Below, one piece after another: positions 1 through 7,576 of a stretch of 31,200 bases of DNA (position 1 is its first letter; every line of letters starts with the position of its first letter). The stretch is from Soonwooa sp032062245. GTDB taxonomy: Bacteria > Bacteroidota > Bacteroidia > Flavobacteriales > Weeksellaceae. The translations under genes were made by a program, and so were the position numbers. The notes below the pieces were generated by a model. The model made no database searches. It had not been told where the DNA came from and worked only from the letters and a program-made list of their open reading frames with translations. The stretch is taken from assembly GCF_032062245.1 (NCBI RefSeq), contig NZ_DAMBQF010000031.1, forward strand, positions 1 through 31,200, read 5' to 3'.

Positions 1-63
1 CAATATACGAAATTTTCGTATTATGAGTAACCTTTTTTATAATGCACTACGGGTTGAAAACTT

Positions 64-963
64 CTATTTCAAAAAGTCTTTACCCTGAAAAGTCGGGTTG
101 GGATATTTATAAAAACCTTCGCCGCTGGAAACGCCAAGTTTTCCGGCATCGATAAACTGATTTTTCAGCACGTTGACAAATTTCATTTTTTCCTCATTTC
201 CTGAGCGTTCCGCTTCGGTTTTAAAAATGTGGTATACCGTTCCCAAACCAACCACATCCAAAATACCGAACGGTCCTATTGGCGAACCGGTTCCGAGCAT
301 CCAGGTTTTGTCGATGGTTTCAATGTCCGCAACGCCTTTCGCATATAAAGTGATTCCTGAACTCAACAGCGGCACCAAAAGCGTATTGAGAATGTAGCCA
401 GGCTGTTCTTTTTTCAGTGGCAGCGCAATCATTCCGATTGATTTGGCGAATTCCACGAGTGTTGCAAATACTTCGGGATCGGTCTTTTCAGTGCCCATAA
501 TTTCCGCCGTGTTGTGTTTCCAGATTTCGTTGGCGAAATGCAAAGCGAGAAATTTTTCCGGCCTTCCGGTTTCATCCATCAATAAACTTGGCAAAAGCGT
601 GGAAGTATTGGTGGCAAAAATGGTTTTTTCGGGGGCGATTTTGGATAAATTTCTGTAAAATTCCTTTTTAATGCCGATACTTTCCGGAATGGCTTCAATC
701 AGCAGATCCGCATCGGAAACCGCGTCTTTAAGGTTGATTGAAAACTGCAGTTTTTGATAGGCTTCTTCCAGTTTTTCGGATGAAATCTGCAGGTCCGATT
801 TGTATCGGGGCAGAAAAGTGTCAATCAGTTTTTTGGATTTTTCAATGGCTTCCCCATTGATGTCGTAAATGGTCACGTCATAGCCGTGCAGTGCGGATTG
901 AAAAGCAATCTGCGAACCCAAAACGCCGCTTCCGGCTACGGTGATTTTTTTTATTGTTGTCAT
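64..963 (-). CDS. 3-hydroxyacyl-CoA (3-hydroxybutyryl-CoA type) dehydrogenase
   Basis: 299 aa, about the usual length for single-function 3-hydroxybutyryl-CoA dehydrogenases. The N-terminus has a Rossmann NAD-binding loop (GSGVLGSQIA, residues ~11-20) followed by an acidic strand end (TIYDIN). A 3HCDH-type catalytic segment is seen at ALHFANEIWKHN, where His in LHF is the expected base. The C-terminal helical domain starts near QPGYILN and carries GPFGILDVVGL. The enzyme should oxidise 3-hydroxyacyl-CoA to 3-ketoacyl-CoA with NAD+ in the cytoplasm. It lies 64 bp downstream of the oleate hydratase on the same strand, so the two are probably co-transcribed. That pairing suggests a role in hydroxy fatty acid metabolism, but this is inference. 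The substrate cannot be read from the sequence. The DNA is GC-rich relative to the right-hand part of the window. Confidence 0.85.
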   Translation of the reverse strand: MTTIKKITVAGSGVLGSQIAFQSALHGYDVTIYDINGEAIEKSKKLIDTFLPRYKSDLQISSEKLEEAYQKLQFSINLKDAVSDADLLIEAIPESIGIKKEFYRNLSKIAPEKTIFATNTSTLLPSLLMDETGRPEKFLALHFANEIWKHNTAEIMGTEKTDPEVFATLVEFAKSIGMIALPLKKEQPGYILNTLLVPLLSSGITLYAKGVADIETIDKTWMLGTGSPIGPFGILDVVGLGTVYHIFKTEAERSGNEEKMKFVNVLKNQFIDAGKLGVSSGEGFYKYPNPTFQGKDFLK

Positions 964-1027
964 TTTTTTTAAATTTTAGAAAACCTTACAGGTATTCAGG
1001 ACCTCTCAGGTTTTTCAGGTTAAATAA

Positions 1028-2935
1028 TTACTCCCCTTCTTGCTTATGCTCAAAGAGACCTTTCAGTTTGTCCCACTGCTGCGCGAAAAAACCATCGTGT
1101 TCGTCGTGCGAAATTTCCGGCAGAATATGCTCGAAATAGGTATTCTTCAAAACTTTATTCAGAATTCCGCTGCCCGGAAAACCTTTGCCGTCGTTCAAAG
1201 TATTGGCGGCTTTTAACAAATGACGGATGTCGTATTGCAGCGGATTGATATCAGGTACCTGTTTGTTGCTGTCAAGAAGTTCATAAACCGCAATTCTCGC
1301 TGTTCTCACCGAACTTTCCATTGTAAAAACCACATCGTTATTGGTTTCCACAAACTGTCCGACAAGTCCGAGATTCACGCAACCATCGGGAACCACCTGT
1401 GGACGGTCACCTTTGGCACGCGGTAAAAACATCGAGGTGATATACGGCATATAAGAGGTTTTCACAATCGTATTCTGTATGATATTGTCCAGTTGATTTT
1501 CAATACCTAAATGATAGGCCAACTCTGCCAAAATCTCGTTACCGGTGCATTCCGGCATTGTTTTCTGAACGTAATTTCCCTTTTCGTCCATCAGTAAAGC
1601 ATACACCCAGATTACCAAAACATCATCCGGCTGATTCGGGAAATGGGGCTGTCTGTTGCAGGTAAAACTCATCACCCAATTGCTGTCGGTAATCGAAATA
1701 ATACCGCCTGTAACGGTTTTGCCTGAATATGGATCGTTCACCGAATACTCTTTCAGTTTTTCCACGAAAGCAGACGGTTTGCAGGTGAGCGTTGCCGACA
1801 TCCACGCTGATTTGGAAACATCGGAATTGAATTTTTCAGGTTTGCCAAACACTTCAGATTGTTTTGCCAGATTATTCCAAACCGTCCATCCTTTTGATTT
1901 GCCGGAATTTTCTATGGTAAAATCTACCAATGGCGCCGTAACATTGTCGCCGTAGCGTGTATCTTCCGTCATAGATCCGGTAGTGACGATTACAAAATCA
2001 TTTTCGCGTACGGCAATTTTCACTTCAGAACCTTTCTGTTCCGTGATAATGTTTCTGACGGTTTTTTTATCGCCTGCGATTTCGATATCCAAGTCTTTTA
2101 CCACGGTTCCAAACTGAATTTTTACGCCGAGTTCCTGTAAATGTTTCCGTAAAGGCACTACGAATGTGTCATACTGGTTGTATTTTGGGAAAACCAGCGA
2201 CGAAAGGTCGTTCAAACCATCGATAGCGTGAAGGAAACGGTGAAAATACAGTTTCAGTTCCAGTAAACTCTGCCAGTTTTCGAAGGCAAACATGGTGCGC
2301 CAAAACCACCAGAAATTACTTTCCAAAAAGGTTTCGGAAAACCAATCTTCAATCGTTAAATCGTCCAAATTTTCTTTCTTCGCGAGCAAAAGTTTCATCA
2401 CCGCCAACTGATCTTTTTTATTGAGCCCGAATTTGCTGAAATCTTTTATTTCGCCTTTGTTGTGAATGAGCCTTGCCTTAGAATGGTTGCGGTCATTGTC
2501 GTTCACAATTCGGTATTCATCGAGCACGGAATAAGGCTTGGGAAGTTCCAAAGCGGGAATATCCTGAAACATATCCCAGAAATTTTCGTAGGTAAAATCC
2601 ATTTCACGGCCGCCGCGAATGATGTATCCTGTTTCCGCGTTTCCCGAGCCATCCAAAGAACCGCCTTCAATATTGAGCTGCTCTAAAAAAGTAATATTTT
2701 CGGCAGGAATTTGCCCGTCGCGAATGAAATAATAGGCAGAAGAAAGTCCGGCGATTCCGCTGCCGACAATGTAAACTTTGCTGTCCTTAAATTTGCCGTC
2801 CGGAAGTCCGATATTTCTTTGGTAATTCCCAATCTGATCCGGAAAAGGCATTGTGTTGGTGGGTAAATTCTGTAGACGCGTTTGGCTTGCATCAGGTTGA
2901 TGATTTACTTTTCTGTGATTTTCGGTTGTGTTCAT
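1028..2935 (-). CDS. ohyA: Oleate hydratase (myosin-cross-reactive antigen family)
   Basis: FAD-dependent oleate hydratase, which adds water to the cis-9 double bond of oleate to give 10-hydroxystearate. The protein shows the dinucleotide-binding motif VGSGIAGLSSAYYF, then LEQLNIEGGSLDGSG and the family segment GGREMDFTYENFWD. The family is usually about 570-650 aa. I start it at the ATG at 2933-2935, giving 635 aa. An in-frame extension to 3001 exists, but a TAnnTTTG promoter box (2965-2972) lies inside it, and the extension is not family-like. A hydroxyacyl-CoA dehydrogenase follows 64 bp downstream on the same strand. In other bacteria the enzyme detoxifies host or environmental unsaturated fatty acids. 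A palindromic operator candidate sits upstream. The gene is in the GC-rich block next to an IS3 remnant. Confidence 0.92.
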   Translation of the reverse strand: MNTTENHRKVNHQPDASQTRLQNLPTNTMPFPDQIGNYQRNIGLPDGKFKDSKVYIVGSGIAGLSSAYYFIRDGQIPAENITFLEQLNIEGGSLDGSGNAETGYIIRGGREMDFTYENFWDMFQDIPALELPKPYSVLDEYRIVNDNDRNHSKARLIHNKGEIKDFSKFGLNKKDQLAVMKLLLAKKENLDDLTIEDWFSETFLESNFWWFWRTMFAFENWQSLLELKLYFHRFLHAIDGLNDLSSLVFPKYNQYDTFVVPLRKHLQELGVKIQFGTVVKDLDIEIAGDKKTVRNIITEQKGSEVKIAVRENDFVIVTTGSMTEDTRYGDNVTAPLVDFTIENSGKSKGWTVWNNLAKQSEVFGKPEKFNSDVSKSAWMSATLTCKPSAFVEKLKEYSVNDPYSGKTVTGGIISITDSNWVMSFTCNRQPHFPNQPDDVLVIWVYALLMDEKGNYVQKTMPECTGNEILAELAYHLGIENQLDNIIQNTIVKTSYMPYITSMFLPRAKGDRPQVVPDGCVNLGLVGQFVETNNDVVFTMESSVRTARIAVYELLDSNKQVPDINPLQYDIRHLLKAANTLNDGKGFPGSGILNKVLKNTYFEHILPEISHDEHDGFFAQQWDKLKGLFEHKQEGE

Positions 2936-2964
2936 AATTAATTTTTTTTTGATTAATGATGACT

Positions 2965-2972
2965 CAAAGGTA
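2965..2972 (-). promoter_or_regulatory. Bacteroidota -7 box for the oleate hydratase operon
   Basis: On the minus strand the sequence is TACCTTTG, a full match to the Bacteroidota -7 consensus TAnnTTTG. It lies 29 bases upstream of the ATG at 2935. No convincing TTG -33 element is seen at the usual 17-23 nt distance. The box supports the shorter gene start. Confidence 0.55.
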
Positions 2973-2992
2973 CGACCGCAGGTTTTTATATC

Positions 2993-3010
2993 TTTTGACA
3001 TTTGTCAAAA
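2993..3010. promoter_or_regulatory. Palindromic operator candidate upstream of oleate hydratase
   Basis: A perfect inverted repeat, TTTTGACA-TT-TGTCAAAA, begins 20 nt upstream of the -7 box, over the expected -33 region. A repressor bound here would block the promoter. Fatty-acid-responsive TetR-type regulators often use such short palindromes, but no regulator gene is in the window, so the partner is unknown. Confidence 0.45.
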
Positions 3011-3037
3011 AAACGTCCGGAAATTGCTTCCCGGACG
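3007..3037 (-). terminator. Rho-independent terminator (minus strand)
   Basis: Read on the minus strand, CGTCCGG pairs with CCGGACG around a 10-nt loop and is followed by seven T. It would stop transcripts coming from the IS3 remnant side before the oleate hydratase promoter. Its T-run overlaps the operator palindrome by four bases. Confidence 0.7.
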
Positions 3038-3066
3038 AACAAACAAACTATAAAGAAATGAAAACT

Positions 3067-3575
3067 TTATATTTCTTGAGGTGTTGAGCCGTTTTCGTTG
3101 AGATAAACTTCTGCCGGAAATCTATATTCTAAACTTTGATGCCGCCTGTTATGGTTGTAATAGCTGAAGTATCTTGCCAGTCCCCGGTAGCATTCTCGGC
3201 CATCGCTGTAGGCGTAAAGATAGATGTTTTCGTATTTCACACTGCGCAAAAGCCTTTCGATGAAGATATTGTCCAGCGCGCGTCCTTTTCCGTCCATGCT
3301 TAGGTGCACCGTTTTCAATTTTTCCACATAGGTGGTAAACAACTCCGAGGTGAACTGTGCACCTTGATCGGTGTTGATGATTTAGGGTTTTCCATACTTT
3401 TCTATGGCCTCGTTCAGCGGGTCCCTGCACCATTCCGAAGTCATCGTGTTACTCAAACTCCAGGACAGTACGAATCTGCTGTAAAGATCGATCACGGCGC
3501 ACAGGTACAGGTAGCCTCCCCGAACCGGGACATACGTAATATCCGTAGCTCAAACCTGATTTGGACTTATTTTAT
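3067..3575 (-). pseudogene. IS3-family transposase (orfB, integrase core) remnant
   Basis: One continuous frame encodes the C-terminal integrase core of an IS3-type transposase. It begins near SPNQV and runs through ATDITYVPVRGGYLYLCAVID, NTDQGAQFTSE, MDGKGRALDNIFIERLLRS and YNHNRRHQSLEYRFPAEVY. All three acidic residues of the DDE triad are present (ATD, NTD, FIER). Two in-frame stops break it: TGA at 3550-3552, where the family has Trp (NQVW-ATD), and TAA at 3382-3384 after EKYGKP. The N-terminal half of orfB and all of orfA are missing. I see no terminal inverted repeats, so the element is truncated and dead. It sits at the junction between the GC-rich block and the AT-rich rest. Confidence 0.9.
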
Positions 3576-3627
3576 TTAAAAATAACAAAATAACAAAATT
3601 TCGAAACGAAACGCTATCTTTTAAAAC

Positions 3628-4644
3628 CTATTTAGAAGGGTATTTTTGCATTAAAGCTTGTAAGATAGCCCAAGTCTCCATGTCTAAGACTCCGTCTGAT
3701 TTTTCAGGTCGAAAATGATACTGAAAAGCTTCTATCGTTTGCTTTGTTTGCTTGTCCCAAGCAGTTGTATTGTCAAGTTTGTATCCGAACTTATTTAACG
3801 CTGTTTGTATTTTATAAATAAATTGCGGTGTGCTATATTGTGCTAAAAAATCTTCTTCTGTAATCGTCGACAAAAATGTAGCTTTTGTTGCATCATCATA
3901 CCACATACCAACTTGGTATTCATCATACAACTTTTTCCAAGGGAACATAGGTCCTGGATCTTGTTTTCTAGTTGGCGCAATGTCGGAGTGTGCAAGGATG
4001 TTAGTAGGAGGGATGTTGTAACGTGTTGCAATATCTTTAACAAGGCTAGCAACTTTTTTTACTTGCTCTTCCGGAAAACCAGGGAAACTTTTTGTTCCTA
4101 TTGCATCCGTTGCCCAGCCTCCATTTACGATTTCAATACCAATTGAGATGTCGTTAAGATTTTGATCATTTCTCCAATTGCTAACACCAGCGTGATAAGC
4201 ACGTTTATTTTCATCAACTAAAAGATAAATTTCGTTATCATCGTAAGAGTTTACAAGATAATGTGCACTTACAGATTGTTGCGTCAGTACAGATACAGAC
4301 TTATCATTGTCCAAAGCAGTGTAGTGTAAAATGACATATCGTTGACGAAAATTTTGTGCAACTGCAGGAAAATATGTCTTTACAACTTTATAATTATTAG
4401 GTTTTGCAGCAACAATTGATCCATAACTAATGGTATTGTCATTCTTTGTAATGTCAGCAATGTTCACTTTGTAGAAGTCGGCTTCTTCTTGTTTAACAGG
4501 TGGCTTTACAACTGGTGTAGTTGGAGTTGTTGGTTGAGTTTTAGCAACTGGCTTTGGCGTTGCTGCAACTTTTTTAGAATTATTTTGAGAACCACAAGAA
4601 ACTAAAGTGATTCCTAATCCTATGACATATAGTGAATTACGCAT
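3628..4644 (-). CDS. N-acetylmuramoyl-L-alanine amidase lipoprotein with peptidoglycan-binding domain
   Basis: 338 aa. A lipoprotein signal with lipobox LVSC (Cys ~17) is followed by a low-complexity Pro/Thr/Lys linker to about residue 50. The middle is an Amidase_2 domain: the first zinc His is in YVILHYTALD, AHYLV follows, and the second zinc His and catalytic region are in LAHSDIAPTRKQDPGP. The C-terminus (about 275-338) is a PG_binding_1 module (IQTALNKFGYKLD, TKQTIEAFQYHF, DGVLDMETW). It should cleave the bond between MurNAc and L-Ala in murein or released muropeptides at the outer-membrane periplasmic face, like AmiD. It stands alone between the IS3 remnant and the tRNA cluster. Confidence 0.9.
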   Translation of the reverse strand: MRNSLYVIGLGITLVSCGSQNNSKKVAATPKPVAKTQPTTPTTPVVKPPVKQEEADFYKVNIADITKNDNTISYGSIVAAKPNNYKVVKTYFPAVAQNFRQRYVILHYTALDNDKSVSVLTQQSVSAHYLVNSYDDNEIYLLVDENKRAYHAGVSNWRNDQNLNDISIGIEIVNGGWATDAIGTKSFPGFPEEQVKKVASLVKDIATRYNIPPTNILAHSDIAPTRKQDPGPMFPWKKLYDEYQVGMWYDDATKATFLSTITEEDFLAQYSTPQFIYKIQTALNKFGYKLDNTTAWDKQTKQTIEAFQYHFRPEKSDGVLDMETWAILQALMQKYPSK

Positions 4645-4674
4645 ACATGGGGCTTTTATTGTGTTTTACTTGGT

Positions 4675-4682
4675 CAAAAATA
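4675..4682 (-). promoter_or_regulatory. -7 box candidate for the amidase gene
   Basis: The minus strand reads TATTTTTG, matching TAnnTTTG, 30 nt upstream of the amidase ATG. The nearest TTG lies only 13 nt further up, closer than usual, so this is a weak call in AT-rich DNA. Confidence 0.35.
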
Positions 4683-4704
4683 TGAAAAAAAATTACAAAA
4701 ATAA

Positions 4705-4736
4705 TTTGGTAGATATTAAAAAGTGTTCTATATTTG
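4705..4736 (+). promoter_or_regulatory. Promoter of the tRNA cluster
   Basis: TTTG (4705-4708) is followed after 20 nt by TATATTTG (4729-4736), a good match to the Bacteroidota TTG / TAnnTTTG promoter. It lies 48 nt upstream of the tRNA-Ser gene. Confidence 0.65.
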
Positions 4737-4784
4737 CACTCGCAATTCAGCAGTTAAACGATCATTAAAATTAAATAAAAGTAA

Positions 4785-4869
4785 GGAGGGTTGCCGGAGT
4801 GGTTAACGGAGCAGTTTGCTAAACTGTCGACCCGAAAGGGTCGCGTGGGTTCGAATCCCACACCCTCCG
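4785..4869 (+). tRNA. tRNA-Ser (anticodon GCT)
   Basis: 85-nt tRNA with a long variable arm (GACCCGAAAGGGTCG region), as class II tRNAs have. Acceptor stem GGAGGGT pairs with ACCCTCC, discriminator G. Anticodon loop TTGCTAA gives GCT, reading AGC/AGU serine codons. The T-loop TTCGAAT is present. CCA is not encoded. Confidence 0.95.
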
Positions 4870-4885
4870 CACTTATATTATATTT

Positions 4886-4960
4886 CGGGGCGTAGCGTAG
4901 TCCGGTCATCGCGCCTGGTTTGGGACCAGGAGGTCGCAGGTTCGAATCCTGCCGCCCCGA
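4886..4960 (+). tRNA. tRNA-Pro (anticodon TGG), first copy
   Basis: 75 nt; acceptor CGGGGCG pairs with CGCCCCG, discriminator A. The anticodon stem CCTGG/CCAGG encloses TTTGGGA, giving TGG. It is identical over all 75 bases to the copy at 5119-5193. Confidence 0.95.
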
Positions 4961-4992
4961 CTTTTTAAAAATAATGAGAGTAATCTCTCGAA

Positions 4993-5066
4993 GGGTGCGT
5001 AGCTCAGCTGGATAGAGCATCTGCCTTCTAAGCAGACGGTCACAGGTTCGAATCCTGTCGCGCTCA
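4993..5066 (+). tRNA. tRNA-Arg (anticodon TCT)
   Basis: 74 nt. The anticodon stem TCTGC/GCAGA encloses CTTCTAA, giving TCT, which reads AGA/AGG. The T-arm ACAGG-TTCGAAT-CCTGT is standard. The acceptor GGGTGCG against CGCGCTC forms seven pairs, but two are wobbles (positions 2-71 and 4-69), which is a little unusual. Confidence 0.93.
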
Positions 5067-5067
5067 C

Positions 5068-5099
5068 AAAAAACTCACAACTTGTTTGTGAGTTTTTTT
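5068..5099 (+). terminator. Terminator after tRNA-Arg
   Basis: AAAAAACTCACAA pairs with TTGTGAGTTTTTT around a 5-nt loop, ending in a T-run. It closes the Ser-Pro-Arg tRNA transcript and separates it from the second tRNA-Pro. Confidence 0.8.
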
Positions 5100-5118
5100 A
5101 TTAAAGTTTCGTTGACCT

Positions 5119-5193
5119 CGGGGCGTAGCGTAGTCCGGTCATCGCGCCTGGTTTGGGACCAGGAGGTCGCAGGTTCGAATCCTGCCGCCCCGA
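5119..5193 (+). tRNA. tRNA-Pro (anticodon TGG), second copy
   Basis: A 75-base exact duplicate of the tRNA-Pro at 4886-4960. The flanks share no extended similarity. It lies behind the terminator at 5068-5099 and has its own terminator at 5197-5229, so it needs read-through or its own weak promoter; I see no clear TAnnTTTG box in the 19-nt gap. Confidence 0.95.
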
Positions 5194-5196
5194 CGG

Positions 5197-5229
5197 AAAA
5201 GCCACTTCATAGTTGAAGTGGCTTTTTTT
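5197..5229 (+). terminator. Terminator after second tRNA-Pro
   Basis: AAAAGCCACTTCA pairs with TGAAGTGGCTTTT around the loop TAGT, followed by more T. It ends the tRNA region. Confidence 0.85.
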
Positions 5230-5361
5230 ATCGTCTTTTTGGTGGAATTAATTTTTGTTCATTTTTCTTTAAAATTTAGTTCAAAAAAAATCTACAAAAA
5301 GAAAGTTTAAAATTTTTCCCTTCTTCAAAAATATTTTAACTTTCCACTTTAATTTGATCGT

Positions 5362-6765
5362 ATGACAGACTATAGAATAGAAAGTGATTTATTAGGAGAA
5401 CTACAAGTCCCAGCGCAGGCTTATTATGGTGTGCAAACCCAAAGAGCTATTAATAATTTTAAAATTTCTGGACAGACATTATCGCAATTTCCTGAGTTTA
5501 TTAAAGCTTTAGGTTATGTTAAAAAAGGTGCTGCTAGAACCAATTATGAGCTTGGTTTGCTTGATGAAGAACTTTATCAATATATTGTTAAAGCATGTGA
5601 TGAGGTTGTTGAAGGTAAATTTGATGATCAATTCCCAATCGATATGATCCAAGGTGGCGCAGGTACATCTGTTAACATGAATGCTAACGAAGTTATCGCT
5701 AACCGTGTTTTAGAAATGATGGGAAAATCACGTGGTGATTATCAATTCTGTTCACCAAATGATCATATCAATTTGTCACAATCTACTAACGACGCATATC
5801 CTACAGCTATTAAGATCGCTTTATATAACATGAATGCGATTTTAGTTCAAAAATTAATGAAAACGATTGACGCATTCCGCGCAAAAGGTGTAGAGTTTAA
5901 TGATGTTATCAAAATGGGGAGAACGCAACTTCAAGATGCCGTTCCGATGACTTTGGGACAAGAGTTTGAAGCCTATGCAGCAAATCTTGAAGAAGATATT
6001 TCTAAACTAAATAATAACGCACTTCTCTTTGTTGAGATTAATATGGGTGCAACCGCGATTGGTACAGGACTTAATGCGCCACCAATGTATGCAAAACGTT
6101 GTGCTCTTAACTTAGCCGAAATCACAGGAATACCGATGGTAACAGCGCCTAATTTGGTGGAAGCTACGCCTGATACAGGATCTTACGTTATTTATTCTTC
6201 TGCGATGAAGCGTCTAGCAGTTAAAATGTCGAAAATTTGTAATGATCTTCGTTTGTTAGCTTCTGGGCCTAGAGCAGGATTTTTTGAAATTAATTTGCCA
6301 CCTATGCAACCCGGATCTTCAATTATGCCAGGTAAAGTTAACCCAGTAATTCCAGAGGTTGTTAATCAGGTTTGTTATAAAGTGATCGGTAACGATTTAA
6401 CAGTAACATTTGCAGCAGAAGCTGGACAGTTGCAACTTAACGTGATGGAGCCTGTACTTTGTCACGCGATTATGGAAAGCAACAACTTTATGAGCAACGC
6501 TTTAGATACGCTTCGTGAGAAATGTATTGTCGGTATTACCGCTAATAAAGAGGTTTGCCTTAATATGGTCAAAAACAGTATTGGTATTGTTACTGCTTTA
6601 AATCCGTATATTGGCTACAAAAATTCAACAAAAATTGCTCAAGAAGCTTTAGAAACTGGTAAAAGTGTTTACGATTTGGTGCTAGAACATCAGATTTTAA
6701 CACAAGAAAAACTAGATGCTATTCTTGATCCTGCCAATATGTTGACGCCTCATAATTTATTATAA
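5362..6765 (+). CDS. aspA: Aspartate ammonia-lyase (aspartase)
   Basis: 467 aa, the usual aspartase length. It deaminates L-aspartate to fumarate and ammonia as a cytoplasmic tetramer. The superfamily signature GSSIMPGKVNPVIPE, with the catalytic Ser on the mobile loop, is clear, as are STNDAYPTA and GRTQLQDAVPMTLGQEF. The opening DYRIESDLLGELQVP and YYGVQTQRAINNF favour aspartase over class II fumarase, which is the main alternative. The stop overlaps the next start by one base (TAATG at 6763-6767), so the methyltransferase behind it is translationally coupled, although the two functions look unrelated. The 130 bp upstream are very AT-rich and I find no clean promoter there. Confidence 0.92.
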   Translation: MTDYRIESDLLGELQVPAQAYYGVQTQRAINNFKISGQTLSQFPEFIKALGYVKKGAARTNYELGLLDEELYQYIVKACDEVVEGKFDDQFPIDMIQGGAGTSVNMNANEVIANRVLEMMGKSRGDYQFCSPNDHINLSQSTNDAYPTAIKIALYNMNAILVQKLMKTIDAFRAKGVEFNDVIKMGRTQLQDAVPMTLGQEFEAYAANLEEDISKLNNNALLFVEINMGATAIGTGLNAPPMYAKRCALNLAEITGIPMVTAPNLVEATPDTGSYVIYSSAMKRLAVKMSKICNDLRLLASGPRAGFFEINLPPMQPGSSIMPGKVNPVIPEVVNQVCYKVIGNDLTVTFAAEAGQLQLNVMEPVLCHAIMESNNFMSNALDTLREKCIVGITANKEVCLNMVKNSIGIVTALNPYIGYKNSTKIAQEALETGKSVYDLVLEHQILTQEKLDAILDPANMLTPHNLL

Positions 6766-7565
6766 TGTCTAAACTTAAAAAGTTAGTAAAAGCTACCCAA
6801 AATATTATTAGTGAACCAAGTTTGCTCAATCTTGTACTAGATGAGAATTCTGTTCGCGAGCAAGAACATTTTCAAAAATATCCTAATCTAAAGACATTGC
6901 CACTATTGTCTTTTGACGAATTGTTAGGTGTTCCTTTGGATGCGGATGTTGATTTGTTTGTGCTAGATGGGGGCTCTCTACCAACAGATATTGCGCTTCT
7001 TAAGTCTTTGTCTCCAAATAAGAAAAACTATTTTGAGATCGGAACATGGCGTGGCGAAAGTGTTTGGAATGTTGCCAAAAACATTGACAATTGCTATACG
7101 CTTAACCTCTCTAAAAAGGAAATGATGGATTTAGGTTGGAATCCCAAATATGCCGAATTGCATGGCGTTTTATCAAAAAAGAATCCAAATATAAAGCATC
7201 TAGAATCAAATACCAAGACTTTTGATTTTAAATCTTTGAATCAAAAATTTGACCTTATTTTTATTGATGGCGATCATTCTTACGAGATGGTAAAACACGA
7301 TACAGAAAAGGTTTTTGAGAATCTAATGCACGAGAATACAATTGTTGTTTGGCACGATTACGCCTACAATCCGGAGAAAGTTAGATATGAAGTTTTCAAA
7401 GCTATTTTGGATGCCTTACCGACAGAATTTCATCAACATCTATATCATGTCCAAAATACAATGTGTGCCGTTTTTGTAAAAGGGAATTTTAAAACCAAAA
7501 CTTTTGAAAGTCCAAAAACGCCAGAATCATTGTTTAAAATTTCGATTAAACAGAATTCTTTTTAA
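6765..7565 (+). CDS. Class I SAM-dependent methyltransferase (Methyltransf_24 type)
   Basis: 266 aa. A Rossmann methyltransferase core is visible from about residue 88: YFEIGTWRGESVW is the SAM-binding motif I, DLIFIDGDHSYEMVKHD is the post-II acidic strand with a metal-binding-like DGDH, and VVWHDYAYNPE follows. The first ~75 residues are not recognised. This type often acts on sugars or small molecules in glycan loci. The start overlaps the aspA stop by one base, and a family 2 glycosyltransferase follows after 11 bp, so a role in modifying a surface saccharide is a reasonable inference. The substrate is unknown. Confidence 0.75.
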   Translation: MSKLKKLVKATQNIISEPSLLNLVLDENSVREQEHFQKYPNLKTLPLLSFDELLGVPLDADVDLFVLDGGSLPTDIALLKSLSPNKKNYFEIGTWRGESVWNVAKNIDNCYTLNLSKKEMMDLGWNPKYAELHGVLSKKNPNIKHLESNTKTFDFKSLNQKFDLIFIDGDHSYEMVKHDTEKVFENLMHENTIVVWHDYAYNPEKVRYEVFKAILDALPTEFHQHLYHVQNTMCAVFVKGNFKTKTFESPKTPESLFKISIKQNSF

Positions 7566-7576
7566 TAATATAAGTT

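Noticed and set aside
5..21. Palindrome ATACGAA-ATT-TTCGTAT at the left edge
   Set aside because: A 7-bp AT-rich stem without a T-run or known gene start beside it; too little context at the window edge to call an operator or terminator.
2936..3001. N-terminal extension of oleate hydratase by 22 residues
   Set aside because: The extension contains a full -7 promoter box and part of the operator, and is not typical of the family.
3149..3433. 94-aa minus-strand ORF overlapping the IS3 remnant
   Set aside because: It is another frame of the transposase remnant and has no protein-like features.
4754..5020. Minus-strand 88-aa ORF with GVGFEPTRP and RQDSNLRPPGPKPGAM
   Set aside because: It is the antisense reading of the tRNA-Ser, tRNA-Pro and tRNA-Arg genes, a known source of spurious protein predictions.
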